NCBI GenBank assembly: GCA_023446865.1
Contig: JAEXPL010000031.1
Coordinates: 1 to 6,959, forward strand
Direction of reading: 5' to 3'
Source of the DNA: Verrucomicrobiota bacterium
GTDB lineage: Bacteria; Verrucomicrobiota; Verrucomicrobiia; Opitutales; Opitutaceae
Length of the DNA: 6,959 nt
Part shown: positions 1 to 5,775 of the stretch, in pieces
Numbering within the stretch: position 1 is the first letter of the stretch
How the letters are laid out: every line of letters starts with the position of its first letter
The notes under the pieces: generated by a model
What the model saw: the letters and a program-made list of their open reading frames with translations, nothing else
Databases searched by the model: none
Told to the model about the DNA's origin: nothing
Translations under genes and position numbers: made by a program

Positions 1-225
1 TTTTCCCTCCTGCTCGTGCAGGCGGTGCTGCCGATGGCCGACTTCGGCCCGCTCGCGGCGACTGGCGTGTTGGCGGGTGGTGTGCTGCTGACCACCGTGG
101 GTGTTGGTTTGGTGGAGTCGCTGCTGGCGCGGTTCGCGTTCAAGCAGGTACCGTTCCTCCTCACACTCGCGTTTCTTCTGTGCCTGTTCGCTCTGCTCGT
201 CGCGTGGAAAGGCGGTGCGGCATGA
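1..225 (+). CDS. hyfC: HyfC/HycD (NuoH-like) membrane subunit, C-terminal fragment
   Basis: The reading frame is open from base 1, so the gene starts upstream; the GTG at 16 is internal. The 74 visible residues form two hydrophobic segments (about 19-36 and 50-68 of the fragment) joined by a loop containing VESLLARFAFKQVPFLL. The acidic-basic pattern VE..LAR....QVP.LL is typical of the last loop of HyfC/HycD, the membrane subunit homologous to NuoH that joins the peripheral arm to the antiporter-like subunits. The stop TGA is at 223-225. An ATGA at 222-225 would normally start the next operon gene, but hyfE begins only at 416 because extra DNA intervenes. The assignment rests on this loop and on the following hyfE-hyfF-hyfG order. 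Confidence 0.85.
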   Translation, partial: FSLLLVQAVLPMADFGPLAATGVLAGGVLLTTVGVGLVESLLARFAFKQVPFLLTLAFLLCLFALLVAWKGGAA

Positions 226-248
226 ACGCGGAAGTTTCGATCCATCCC

Positions 249-273
249 ACAGAAGATAACGAAGGAAAGGAAG
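249..273 (+). repeat. Left inverted arm of the hyfC-hyfE insertion
   Basis: This purine-rich stretch begins ACAGAAGATAACGAAG and pairs imperfectly with 373-397. It matches 21 of 25 positions of the left arm at 4029-4053, so it belongs to the same repeat family as the element around the orphan gene. Confidence 0.7.
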
Positions 274-372
274 GCTCCGGAGGTCTGAGGGAAGGTCGTA
301 CCCTCCGGGTGGGCCGGATGTCTCGGCTCACCGGTGACGGTTCGCCCTACCCGCAGAACCGCGCTGTCCGAG

Positions 373-399
373 CTTCGTTCTCTTCGTTGCCTTCTGTCG
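373..399 (-). repeat. Right inverted arm of the hyfC-hyfE insertion
   Basis: This is a 27-bp pyrimidine-rich arm starting CTTCGTTCTCTTCG and ending CTTCTGTCG. It is identical to 4649-4675 except at one position (G at 389, A at 4665). Both are preceded by GTCCG. It is inverted relative to the arms at 249-273 and 4025-4053. Confidence 0.8.
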
Positions 400-415
400 A
401 AATGGAACTCCTCCC

Positions 416-1057
416 ATGAACGACACCCTTAATCTCCTCATCGGCCTCGCGATGGGCCTGAACCTCATGGCGCTGGGCAGCAGCCGCATGCCGACGCTGA
501 TCCGGGCGATGTCCATGCAAGGCGTGGTGCTCGGCGTGATGCCGCTGCTGATGGGGCACCATCTCGAGTGGCCGGTGCTCCTCGTCGCGGTGGCGACGAT
601 CACGGTGAAGGGCGTCATCATCCCGCGTCTGCTCAACCGTGCGATGCGCGCCGCCAACATCGACCGCGACATGGAACCGCTCATCGGATACGTGCCGTCG
701 CTCCTGCTCGGGGCCGGCGGCACGATCGCGGCGATGGCGCTGGCCCGCTCGCTGCCGCTGCTGCCGGAGCATGCCGGCTCGTTGTTGGTGCCGGGCGCGT
801 TGGCCTCGGTGCTCACCGGCTTCGTCCTCCTGATCGGCCGGACCAAGGCCATCTCGCAGGTCTGCGGCTACCTGATCCTGGAGAACGGCATCTACCTCTT
901 CGGCCTGCTGCTCATCCGCGCCACGCCGCTCATGGTCGAGGCGGGCATCCTGCTCGACCTGACCGTCGGCGTGTTCGTGATCGGCATCATTGTCGACCGC
1001 ATCCAACGCGCGTTCGACACGCTCGACACCCGCAAACTCACCGTCCTCCGCGAATGA
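416..1057 (+). CDS. hyfE: HyfE, NuoK-like membrane subunit
   Basis: The product is a 213-residue, strongly hydrophobic protein, close to the usual length of HyfE (about 215). There are about six to seven membrane segments. The C-terminal half carries the NuoK-like signature QVCGYLILENGIYLFG (residues 148-163), with membrane Glu156, followed by VEAGILLDLTVGVFV (Glu175, Asp181). In the complex I family such buried acids take part in ion translocation. The N-terminal half (1-110) is the HyfE-specific extension. The start ATG at 416 lies in the second copy of CATGAACG and has no convincing Shine-Dalgarno. The stop overlaps the start of hyfF as ATGA (1054-1057), suggesting coupled translation. The neighbours confirm the identity. 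Confidence 0.93.
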   Translation: MNDTLNLLIGLAMGLNLMALGSSRMPTLIRAMSMQGVVLGVMPLLMGHHLEWPVLLVAVATITVKGVIIPRLLNRAMRAANIDRDMEPLIGYVPSLLLGAGGTIAAMALARSLPLLPEHAGSLLVPGALASVLTGFVLLIGRTKAISQVCGYLILENGIYLFGLLLIRATPLMVEAGILLDLTVGVFVIGIIVDRIQRAFDTLDTRKLTVLRE

Positions 1058-2499
1058 AAGAGCTCCTCCTCGTGATTCTGCCGCTGGTCGGCGCGGCGTT
1101 GGCGACGGTCTGGCCGAGCGACCGCAGCCGGCCGTGGTTGCTGCCGTTGTTCGGCGCGGCGCATGCCGTGTTGTCGGTTTGGTTGCTGCTGGTGCCGCCG
1201 GTGCAGCCGCTGGGCACGTGGTTCGGTTTTGATCCGCTCGCGCGCGCCGTGTTGCCGGCGGTTTCGCTGCTGTTCCTGTTCTGCGCCGGTTACGGGGTCG
1301 CCTATCTCCAGGCCCGGGCCGAGCGACCGAACCGCATCTTCGTCGCGCTGTTGCTGGCAGTGCTGGGCCTGCTCAGTGCGGGCCACATGGCCCGCCACCT
1401 CGGTCTGCTCTGGATCGCCACCGAGGGCGTCACGCTCGCGGCGATCCCGCTCCTGCATTTCAACGCCACGCCGCGCGCCTACGAGGCGACGTGGAAATAC
1501 CTGCTCGTCGGCGGCACAGGCATCGCGTTGTCGCTGCTCGGGTCGTTCGCGCTCGGCTATGCGTCGCTGCACGGCGGCGGTTCGGGCGACCTCACCTTCG
1601 GTGCGTTGGTGGCACAAGGCCACGGGCTGACGCGGCCATGGATGCTCACGGCGTGGGTGTTGTTGCTCGTCGGTTACGGCACGAAGATGGGCCTGGCGCC
1701 GATGCACACTTGGAAGCCCGATGCGTACGGCGAGGCGCCGGGCATCGTCGGCGCGATCCTCGCGGGCGGCGTGACCACCGTGGCGTTCACGGCGATCCTG
1801 CGTGTCCGCGCTGTGGTGGCGGCGGCGGGCGACGGTGCAGTGGCGGATCGCACGCTCATCGCCATCGGGCTGTTCTCGCTCGTGGTGGCGGCGCTGTTCC
1901 TCCTCGGGACGCGCGACTTCAAGCGCATGCTCGCCTACTCGAGCGTCGAGCACATGGGCATCCTCGCGCTGGCCGCCGGGCTCGGCGCGCCGGGCTTGTG
2001 GGCGGCGCTTTTCCATGTGTGGGGCAACAGCCTGACCAAGGGCGCGCTCTTCCTCAGCGCCGGCAACATCCGCCGCGCCGCCGGCGCGCGCTCGATGGAC
2101 GAGGTCGGCGGGATGGCCGCGCTCACGCCCGTGTCCGCCGCGATCTTCGTCGCAGGCATGTTCGCGGTGACGGCGCTGCCGCCGTTCGGACCGTTCTTCA
2201 GCGAACTGCGGATCGTGCGCGCAAGCTTCGGACCGGCGGGCAACACCACCGCCGGCATCGTGTTTCTCGGTTGTCTGCTCTTCGCCTTTTTCGGCCTCAC
2301 CCGCGTGACCTTTGCCATTGTCGACGGCCGACCGCGCGTCGGCTCCCAGGCGGCGGGACGGAAGTATCCGGAGACGGCCGGAGTGCTCGTGTCGCCGCTC
2401 ATCCTGATGGGCCTCTCGCTTTGGCTCGGCCTCGCGCTGCCCGAGGTGCTCCGCACGGCGTGGACCGAGGCTGTCGCCCAAATCACCACCGCGCCATGA
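1054..2499 (+). CDS. hyfF: HyfF, antiporter-like (NuoN/MrpD family) proton-translocating membrane subunit
   Basis: The product has 481 residues and about 13-14 predicted membrane helices. It belongs to the NuoL/M/N-MrpA/D family (proton_antipo_M). The expected charged residues of the ion channel are visible: Glu124 in LLWIATEGVTL, Lys148 in ATWKYLLVG, Lys211 and His218 in GTKMGLAPMHTWKPDAYGEAP, and Lys329 in NSLTKGALFL. YSSVEHMG (295-302) is another family signature. The length matches HyfF, and no long lateral helix of the NuoL/HyfB type is evident. In the complex it should form one ion-pumping channel of the membrane arm, next to HyfE. The ATG overlaps the hyfE stop and the TGA overlaps the hyfG start, both as ATGA, with no clear ribosome binding site of its own. 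The intact channel residues argue that the complex still pumps ions, although HyfG lacks a [NiFe] site. Confidence 0.94.
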   Translation: MKELLLVILPLVGAALATVWPSDRSRPWLLPLFGAAHAVLSVWLLLVPPVQPLGTWFGFDPLARAVLPAVSLLFLFCAGYGVAYLQARAERPNRIFVALLLAVLGLLSAGHMARHLGLLWIATEGVTLAAIPLLHFNATPRAYEATWKYLLVGGTGIALSLLGSFALGYASLHGGGSGDLTFGALVAQGHGLTRPWMLTAWVLLLVGYGTKMGLAPMHTWKPDAYGEAPGIVGAILAGGVTTVAFTAILRVRAVVAAAGDGAVADRTLIAIGLFSLVVAALFLLGTRDFKRMLAYSSVEHMGILALAAGLGAPGLWAALFHVWGNSLTKGALFLSAGNIRRAAGARSMDEVGGMAALTPVSAAIFVAGMFAVTALPPFGPFFSELRIVRASFGPAGNTTAGIVFLGCLLFAFFGLTRVTFAIVDGRPRVGSQAAGRKYPETAGVLVSPLILMGLSLWLGLALPEVLRTAWTEAVAQITTAP

Positions 2500-3992
2500 A
2501 CGCCGACTTCACCCTTGTTCCGCTCGCCAACGCGACCTCGATCCGGTGGGCCGAGGTGCCGGAGTGGCCCGCGGCGGAGTTCGTCACCGTGGTCGCCGCG
2601 GCGCTCGAACGCGGCGGACGGCTCTGCGCGTGGTTCGGCGTGGCCGAGCCGGCGATGGGGCCGGACGCGCTGCGCCTCGTGGCGGTGGTGGCGTTCGACG
2701 CCGAGAACACCCTCGCCGTCGGGCGCAGCATGCCGGTCTTCGAGCGGAGCTACCCGTCGCTCACCGTGCTCAACCACCAGGCGCATCTCTTCGAACGCGA
2801 GGTGTGGGAGCAATTTGGTGTCGAGCCCGTGGGCCACCCGTGGCTCAAGCCCGTGCGCCGCACCGCCGGCACCGCGCCGGCCGTGGGCGAGTTCTTCCGC
2901 GTCGACGGCGGCGAGATCCACGAAGTCGCGGTCGGCCCGGTGCACGCGGGCATCATCGAGCCCGGCCACTTCCGTTTCCAATGCGCCGGCGAGGAGGTGA
3001 TCCACCTCGAGATCGCGCTCGGCTACCAGCACCGCGGCATCGAGCGCGCGCTGGCCGGCGGTCCGCATCGCGCGACGTTCTCCCAGATGGAAACGCTTGC
3101 GGGCGACACCACGAGCGGCCACGCCACCGCGCACGCGACCGTGTTGGAGACGCTCGCCGGCGGCGAGGCGCCCCTTCGTGCCCAATGGCTGCGCGCGCTC
3201 GCGCTTGAACTGGAGCGGCTGGCCATCCACACCGGCGACCTCGGCGCGCTGGCCAACGACGTGGCGTTCCTGCCCACGTCGTCGGCGTGCGGAAAAATCC
3301 GCGGCGATTTCCTCAACCTCACTGCGCTGCTCTGCGGCAACCGCTTCGGCCGCGGCCTCGTGCGCCCCGGCGGCTGTCGCCACGATCTGGACGCCGAGCG
3401 CGCGAAGACCCTGCTCACGCGGCTCGACGCCGCGCTGGCCGAGGCCGAGACCGCCGCGACCTGGCTGTGGGACGCCGCCTCGGTGCGCGCCCGCTTCGAG
3501 AACGTCGGCGCGGTTTATCCTCAACAGGCAGCGGCGGTCGGGCTCGTCGGTCCCGCGGCGCGCGCCAGCGGTCTGGTGCGCGACGTCCGTTACGATCATC
3601 CCGCCGGCTGGCACCGCTTCGCGCAGGCGCCGGTGGCCGTGTGGTCGGGCGGCGACGTGCTTGCCCGCGCCCGCGTGCGCTGGCTGGAGATCCAGCGCTC
3701 GGGCCAGTTCCTTCGCGAGCAACTGGCGTCACCGCCGGAAGGCGACGTTCGCGAACCGCTCGCGCCGGCAGCGCCGGACACGCTCGCCGTGGCGCTGGTC
3801 GAGGGCTGGCGTGGCGAGGTCTGCCACGTGGCGCTGACGGACGCCGCCGGTCGTTTCCGCCGCTACAAGGTGGTCGATCCCTCGTTCCACAACTGGACCG
3901 GTCTCGCGCTCGCCCTGCGCAACCAGGCGATCTCCGACTTCCCGATCAACAACAAGAGCTTCAACCTCTCCTACTGCGGCTTCGATCTGTGA
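2496..3992 (+). CDS. hyfG: HyfG-like NuoC-NuoD fusion (large subunit) lacking all [NiFe] ligand cysteines
   Basis: The product has 498 residues. Residues about 1-125 are a NuoC-like domain with HLFEREVWEQFGVEPVGHPWL (97-117). Residues about 140-498 are the NuoD/hydrogenase large-subunit domain, including GYQHRGIER (176-184). In [NiFe] enzymes two CxxC motifs bind the metal site. Here the N-terminal motif is replaced by METLAGDTTSGHA (198-210), with Ala202 and Thr205 at the cysteine positions. The C-terminal DPCxxC motif is replaced by NLSYCG (490-495), with Ser492 and Gly495; Cys494 sits one residue out of register. The protein stops three residues later, so there is no tail for a maturation protease. 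This is the pattern of Ehr complexes, a described group between hydrogenases and complex I whose reaction is unknown. Automatic annotation as 'hydrogenase large subunit' would mislead. The start overlaps the hyfF stop by ATGA. Confidence 0.93.
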   Translation: MNADFTLVPLANATSIRWAEVPEWPAAEFVTVVAAALERGGRLCAWFGVAEPAMGPDALRLVAVVAFDAENTLAVGRSMPVFERSYPSLTVLNHQAHLFEREVWEQFGVEPVGHPWLKPVRRTAGTAPAVGEFFRVDGGEIHEVAVGPVHAGIIEPGHFRFQCAGEEVIHLEIALGYQHRGIERALAGGPHRATFSQMETLAGDTTSGHATAHATVLETLAGGEAPLRAQWLRALALELERLAIHTGDLGALANDVAFLPTSSACGKIRGDFLNLTALLCGNRFGRGLVRPGGCRHDLDAERAKTLLTRLDAALAEAETAATWLWDAASVRARFENVGAVYPQQAAAVGLVGPAARASGLVRDVRYDHPAGWHRFAQAPVAVWSGGDVLARARVRWLEIQRSGQFLREQLASPPEGDVREPLAPAAPDTLAVALVEGWRGEVCHVALTDAAGRFRRYKVVDPSFHNWTGLALALRNQAISDFPINNKSFNLSYCGFDL

Positions 3993-4024
3993 GGCGCGGA
4001 GCGGATGACGGAAGACAGAAAACG

Positions 4025-4053
4025 GACGACAGAAGGTAACGAAGAGAACGAAG
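4025..4053 (+). repeat. Left 29-bp inverted repeat of the cassette
   Basis: This arm is perfectly complementary to 4649-4677. It ends eight bases before the orphan gene's ATG, so its purine-rich inner end (GAAGAGAACGAAG) forms the leader of that gene and may serve as a weak ribosome binding region. In a read-through transcript the two arms could pair into a 29-bp stem enclosing the whole gene. Confidence 0.85.
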
Positions 4054-4060
4054 ATTCGGA

Positions 4061-4636
4061 ATGAAACAGCAAATCAGGGAGCTGGCCCGCAACTGGGACA
4101 AATACCTCCACCTAAAGGGGCGTGAGCATTGGCGGATCGATGGCGTTCAGGACCCCAGAGCGTTCTTCGCCGCTTTGCCCATTATCTTTCCGATCGGCTC
4201 GACGCTCATGTTTGAGGGCTTGGCCATTGGTGATCGGGCGCGGGCGCTCTTCAGAGAGAAAGCTGCGTTATCGGCACGGCGCGTCGCTTGTGACACTCTC
4301 GATCCGATTCCGGAAGCGTTCCATGTGATCTTCGACCAAGATCTTGCTGAGCGGCTGTGCGCGATCATGGCGACGACTGGAGTGGACAGCTGCTGCTGCC
4401 ATTTCAAGGGGTACTCGGAGAACCAGATCATCTTCACTTTTCATGGCGCATTTGAAGAGAGCCTCGTGCTGAGCATCAATCTCCCGGAAGAGGCAGTCCG
4501 TGACTTCTCTGAGCGCCTTGGACTGCAGGTTGTGCGTGATTCGTTCCCGACTGATCCTCGCGTGCTGCTTGAACAAATGGATCGTTCGCTGAACCCAACA
4601 TTCTGGCAGCGCGCACGGAGGCTGATCTTCGGGTGA
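4061..4636 (+). CDS. Hypothetical protein, lower-GC orphan gene inserted in the hyf operon
   Basis: The product is a 191-residue soluble-looking protein that I do not recognise. It has no signal peptide and no clear membrane segment; residues 36-55 are only mildly hydrophobic. The ends are basic (MKQQIRELARNWDKY at the start, FWQRARRLIFG at the end). There is a run of three cysteines followed by His (111-114, in DSCCCHF) and a middle section rich in Phe and acidic residues (about 86-142). It is not a known hydrogenase subunit or maturation factor and is not part of the usual hyf gene set. GC is about 57%, with relaxed third-position use, unlike its neighbours, which suggests a foreign origin. 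It has no obvious promoter or strong Shine-Dalgarno and could be read from the hyf transcript. The uninterrupted frame suggests it is real. Function unknown. Confidence 0.75.
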   Translation: MKQQIRELARNWDKYLHLKGREHWRIDGVQDPRAFFAALPIIFPIGSTLMFEGLAIGDRARALFREKAALSARRVACDTLDPIPEAFHVIFDQDLAERLCAIMATTGVDSCCCHFKGYSENQIIFTFHGAFEESLVLSINLPEEAVRDFSERLGLQVVRDSFPTDPRVLLEQMDRSLNPTFWQRARRLIFG

Positions 4637-4648
4637 AATCCGGTCCGC

Positions 4649-4677
4649 CTTCGTTCTCTTCGTTACCTTCTGTCGTC
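4649..4677 (-). repeat. Right 29-bp inverted repeat of the cassette
   Basis: This is the exact reverse complement of 4025-4053. It begins 12 bp after the orphan gene's stop and ends 33 bp before hyfI. Its first 27 bases are also a direct repeat, with one mismatch, of 373-399. Confidence 0.85.
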
Positions 4678-4710
4678 TCCGATTTTCCGAACCGCTAAAC
4701 CACTAACGCC

Positions 4711-5589
4711 ATGTTCGTCCTCGATACCATCACGCACCGGTTGAAGCGCGGCTGCGAGACGATGGCGTACCCGGACGGGCCGGCGCCGGCGCTGCCGGAC
4801 CGGCACGGCGGGGCGTTGCGCGTCGACGCGGCGAAGTGTGCCGACGGCTGCACGGCGTGCCTGCCCGTGTGTCCGACGGAGGCGATCACGCGGCCCTCCT
4901 TCGCACCCTCCGCCGCCAAGGCTTTGGAGGGCGGGAAGGCTTCGGAGGGCGCAGCCCACACGGGCGTGAGTTTGGATCTCGGCCGTTGCCTGTTTTGTGG
5001 AGAGTGCGTGGCGGCGTGTCCGTCGCATGCGATCGTGCAGACGCGCGACCATCGGATGGCGGTGCGGCGGCGCGAGGATCTGGTGCTCGGCGCGCTGGGG
5101 CAGGAGGAGTTGCGGCTCGCGGCGGCGCTCGACGACAAGCTCCGCAAGCTGCTCGGGCGATCGCTGCGCCTGCGGCAGGTGAGCGCGGGCGGCTGCAACG
5201 CCTGCGAGGCCGACACCAACGTGCTCGGCACCATCGGCTGGGACCTCTCGCGCTTTGGCATCCAGTTTGTGGCGTCGCCGCGGCATGCCGACGGCGTGCT
5301 GATCACCGGGCCGGTTTCGAAGGGCATGGAGCTCGCGCTCAAGAAGACGTGGGACGCGGTGCCCGGCCCGAAGATCGCCATCGCCGTAGGCGCGTGCGCG
5401 ATTTCCGGCGGGCCGTTCGTCGGCCACGAGGAGCATTGCGGGGGCGCGAGCGCGGTCGTGCCGATCGATCTCTACATCCCCGGTTGCCCGCCGCATCCGC
5501 TCACGATCCTCGACGGTCTGCTGCGCGTGCTCGGCCGCCTCGAGGGCAAGGCCGCCGGCGATGCGCCGAGCGGGAAAGTGGCGAAGTAG
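4711..5589 (+). CDS. hyfI: HyfI-like small subunit fused to an N-terminal 2[4Fe-4S] ferredoxin domain
   Basis: The product has 292 residues. Residues 1-110 are a HyfH/HycF-like ferredoxin domain: cluster 1 uses Cys43, 47, 50, 54 (CADGCTACLPVCP) and cluster 2 uses Cys93, 96, 99, 103 (CLFCGECVAACP). Residues about 150-275 are the NuoB/hydrogenase small-subunit domain. Its proximal-cluster ligands are Cys162 and Cys165 (GGCNACEAD), Cys229 (VGACAISGG) and Cys259 (PGCPPHP). All twelve ligands are present, so an electron wire from ferredoxin to HyfG is intact. The opening MFVLDTITHRLKRGCETMAYP resembles HyfH N-termini and supports the ATG at 4711, although no Shine-Dalgarno is visible. Residues about 62-81 are an in-frame palindromic repeat insertion between the two clusters. 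The TAG stop lies in the GTAG of a downstream REP. HyfH and HyfI are separate proteins in E. coli but fused here. Confidence 0.92.
   Translation: MFVLDTITHRLKRGCETMAYPDGPAPALPDRHGGALRVDAAKCADGCTACLPVCPTEAITRPSFAPSAAKALEGGKASEGAAHTGVSLDLGRCLFCGECVAACPSHAIVQTRDHRMAVRRREDLVLGALGQEELRLAAALDDKLRKLLGRSLRLRQVSAGGCNACEADTNVLGTIGWDLSRFGIQFVASPRHADGVLITGPVSKGMELALKKTWDAVPGPKIAIAVGACAISGGPFVGHEEHCGGASAVVPIDLYIPGCPPHPLTILDGLLRVLGRLEGKAAGDAPSGKVAK
4893..4953 (+). repeat. Palindromic repeat inserted in frame within hyfI
   Basis: The outer arms GCCCTCC (4893-4899) and GGAGGGC (4944-4950) are complementary. Nested inside are CCCTCC/GGAGGG (4906-4911 and 4926-4931) and CCAA/TTGG. The right half is an 18-bp tandem duplication, AAGGCTTTGGAGGGCGGG (4918-4935) and AAGGCTTCGGAGGGCGCA (4936-4953), matching at 15 of 18 positions and in frame as KALEGG/KASEGA. 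It encodes an Ala/Gly/Ser-rich linker between two ferredoxin clusters, where a loop can tolerate extra length. It resembles protein-coding palindromic elements such as the RPEs of Rickettsia, by analogy only. Confidence 0.65.
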
Positions 5590-5670
5590 GGCCGGTCTTC
5601 GACCGGCCGCGCAAGACGTGAGCCGGAGAGCGGGCGCGAGTCCAACCGTCCAGTCGGAGACTGGACCTAC
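5586..5670. repeat. REP doublet (BIME-like) A
   Basis: This 85-bp unit begins GTAG (5586-5589), immediately followed by a perfect 8-bp hairpin, GGCCGGTC-TTC-GACCGGCC (5590-5608). It ends with a second perfect 8-bp hairpin, GTCCAGTC-GGA-GACTGGAC (5648-5666), then CTAC (5667-5670), which is GTAG on the other strand. A 5' GTAG followed by a small palindrome is the known layout of REP sequences mobilised by REP-associated tyrosine transposases (RAYTs). Two in opposite orientation make a BIME. The hairpins lie between converging genes and may affect transcript ends, but no T-run follows, so they are not standard intrinsic terminators. Confidence 0.75.
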
Positions 5671-5689
5671 GAGCGGTGCGTGCCGACGA

Positions 5690-5775
5690 GTAGCGCCGGT
5701 CTTCGACCGCCCGCGCCGGACGTGCGCTGCGGATGGGGCGCGAGCCTGAGGGGTCCAGCCGGAGACTGGACCTAC
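5690..5775. repeat. REP doublet (BIME-like) B
   Basis: This is a second, slightly degraded copy of unit A, 19 bp downstream and in the same orientation. GTAG is at 5690-5693, then a left hairpin with a five-pair inner stem (CGGTC-TTC-GACCG, 5697-5709). The right hairpin is GTCCAGCC-GGA-GACTGGAC (5753-5771) with one mismatch, followed by CTAC (5772-5775). The hairpin sequences are shared with A, but the spacer between them differs considerably. The terminal CTAC contains the complement of the mauE-like gene's stop codon. Confidence 0.72.

Larger units (their letters stand above)
229..414. mobile_element. Small non-coding insertion between hyfC and hyfE with 8-bp flanking direct repeat
   Basis: The genes of this operon normally overlap by ATGA, yet hyfC and hyfE are about 190 bp apart. 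The sequence CATGAACG occurs at 221-228 and again at 415-422, immediately outside this interval. It looks like a target-site duplication that kept the hyfC stop and recreated the hyfE start. Inside are imperfect inverted arms (249-273 against 373-397), an inner inverted pair CCGGAGG/CCTCCGG (277-283 and 302-308) and a 10-bp palindrome TCACCGGTGA (328-337). The arms lie 15-20 bp inside the proposed ends, so they are not classical terminal repeats. The structure resembles a MITE or palindromic repeat. A frame open from ATG 222 to 419 crosses it, but its product is low-complexity and looks fortuitous. The mobile interpretation is inference; the repeats are seen directly. Confidence 0.55.
4025..4677. 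mobile_element. Cassette-like insertion between hyfG and hyfI bounded by perfect 29-bp inverted repeats
   Basis: Between hyfG and hyfI, which should be adjacent, lie 718 bp. Most of this is a segment with perfectly matching inverted ends: 4025-4053 (GACGACAGAAGGTAACGAAG, then AGAACGAAG) and its exact complement at 4649-4677. Between them is a single gene with about 57% GC, against roughly 70-80% in the flanking genes. No transposase or recombinase is encoded, and I found no direct repeat of six or more bases between the outer flanks, so no target duplication is visible. The same arms occur in the smaller hyfC-hyfE insertion. It could be a non-autonomous transposable element with cargo, a gene cassette, or an orphan gene captured between two independent repeat insertions. 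Confidence 0.5.

Noticed and set aside
222..419. Open frame of 65 codons between hyfC and hyfE, overlapping both by ATGA
   Set aside because: It runs through the inverted arms, is low in complexity, resembles no family I know, and its two perfect overlaps are explained by the CATGAACG direct repeat.
892..2481. Long antisense frames opposite hyfF, and similarly 1935-3722 opposite hyfF-hyfG
   Set aside because: The translations are Arg/His/Ala-rich with no domain pattern. High GC removes stops from antisense frames, and the plus-strand genes are clearly real.
4637..4710. Promoter or riboswitch ahead of hyfI
   Set aside because: Most of the gap is the inverted repeat arm. I see no -35/-10 pair or conserved RNA fold, and hyfI is most simply read from the operon transcript.
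5590..5666. Intrinsic terminator for hyfI
   Set aside because: The hairpins are strong but no run of T follows on either strand, so only a general RNA-end effect can be suggested.
5586..5775. CRISPR array
   Set aside because: Only two copies, each an 85-bp composite of hairpins, with no uniform repeat-spacer pattern and no cas gene.
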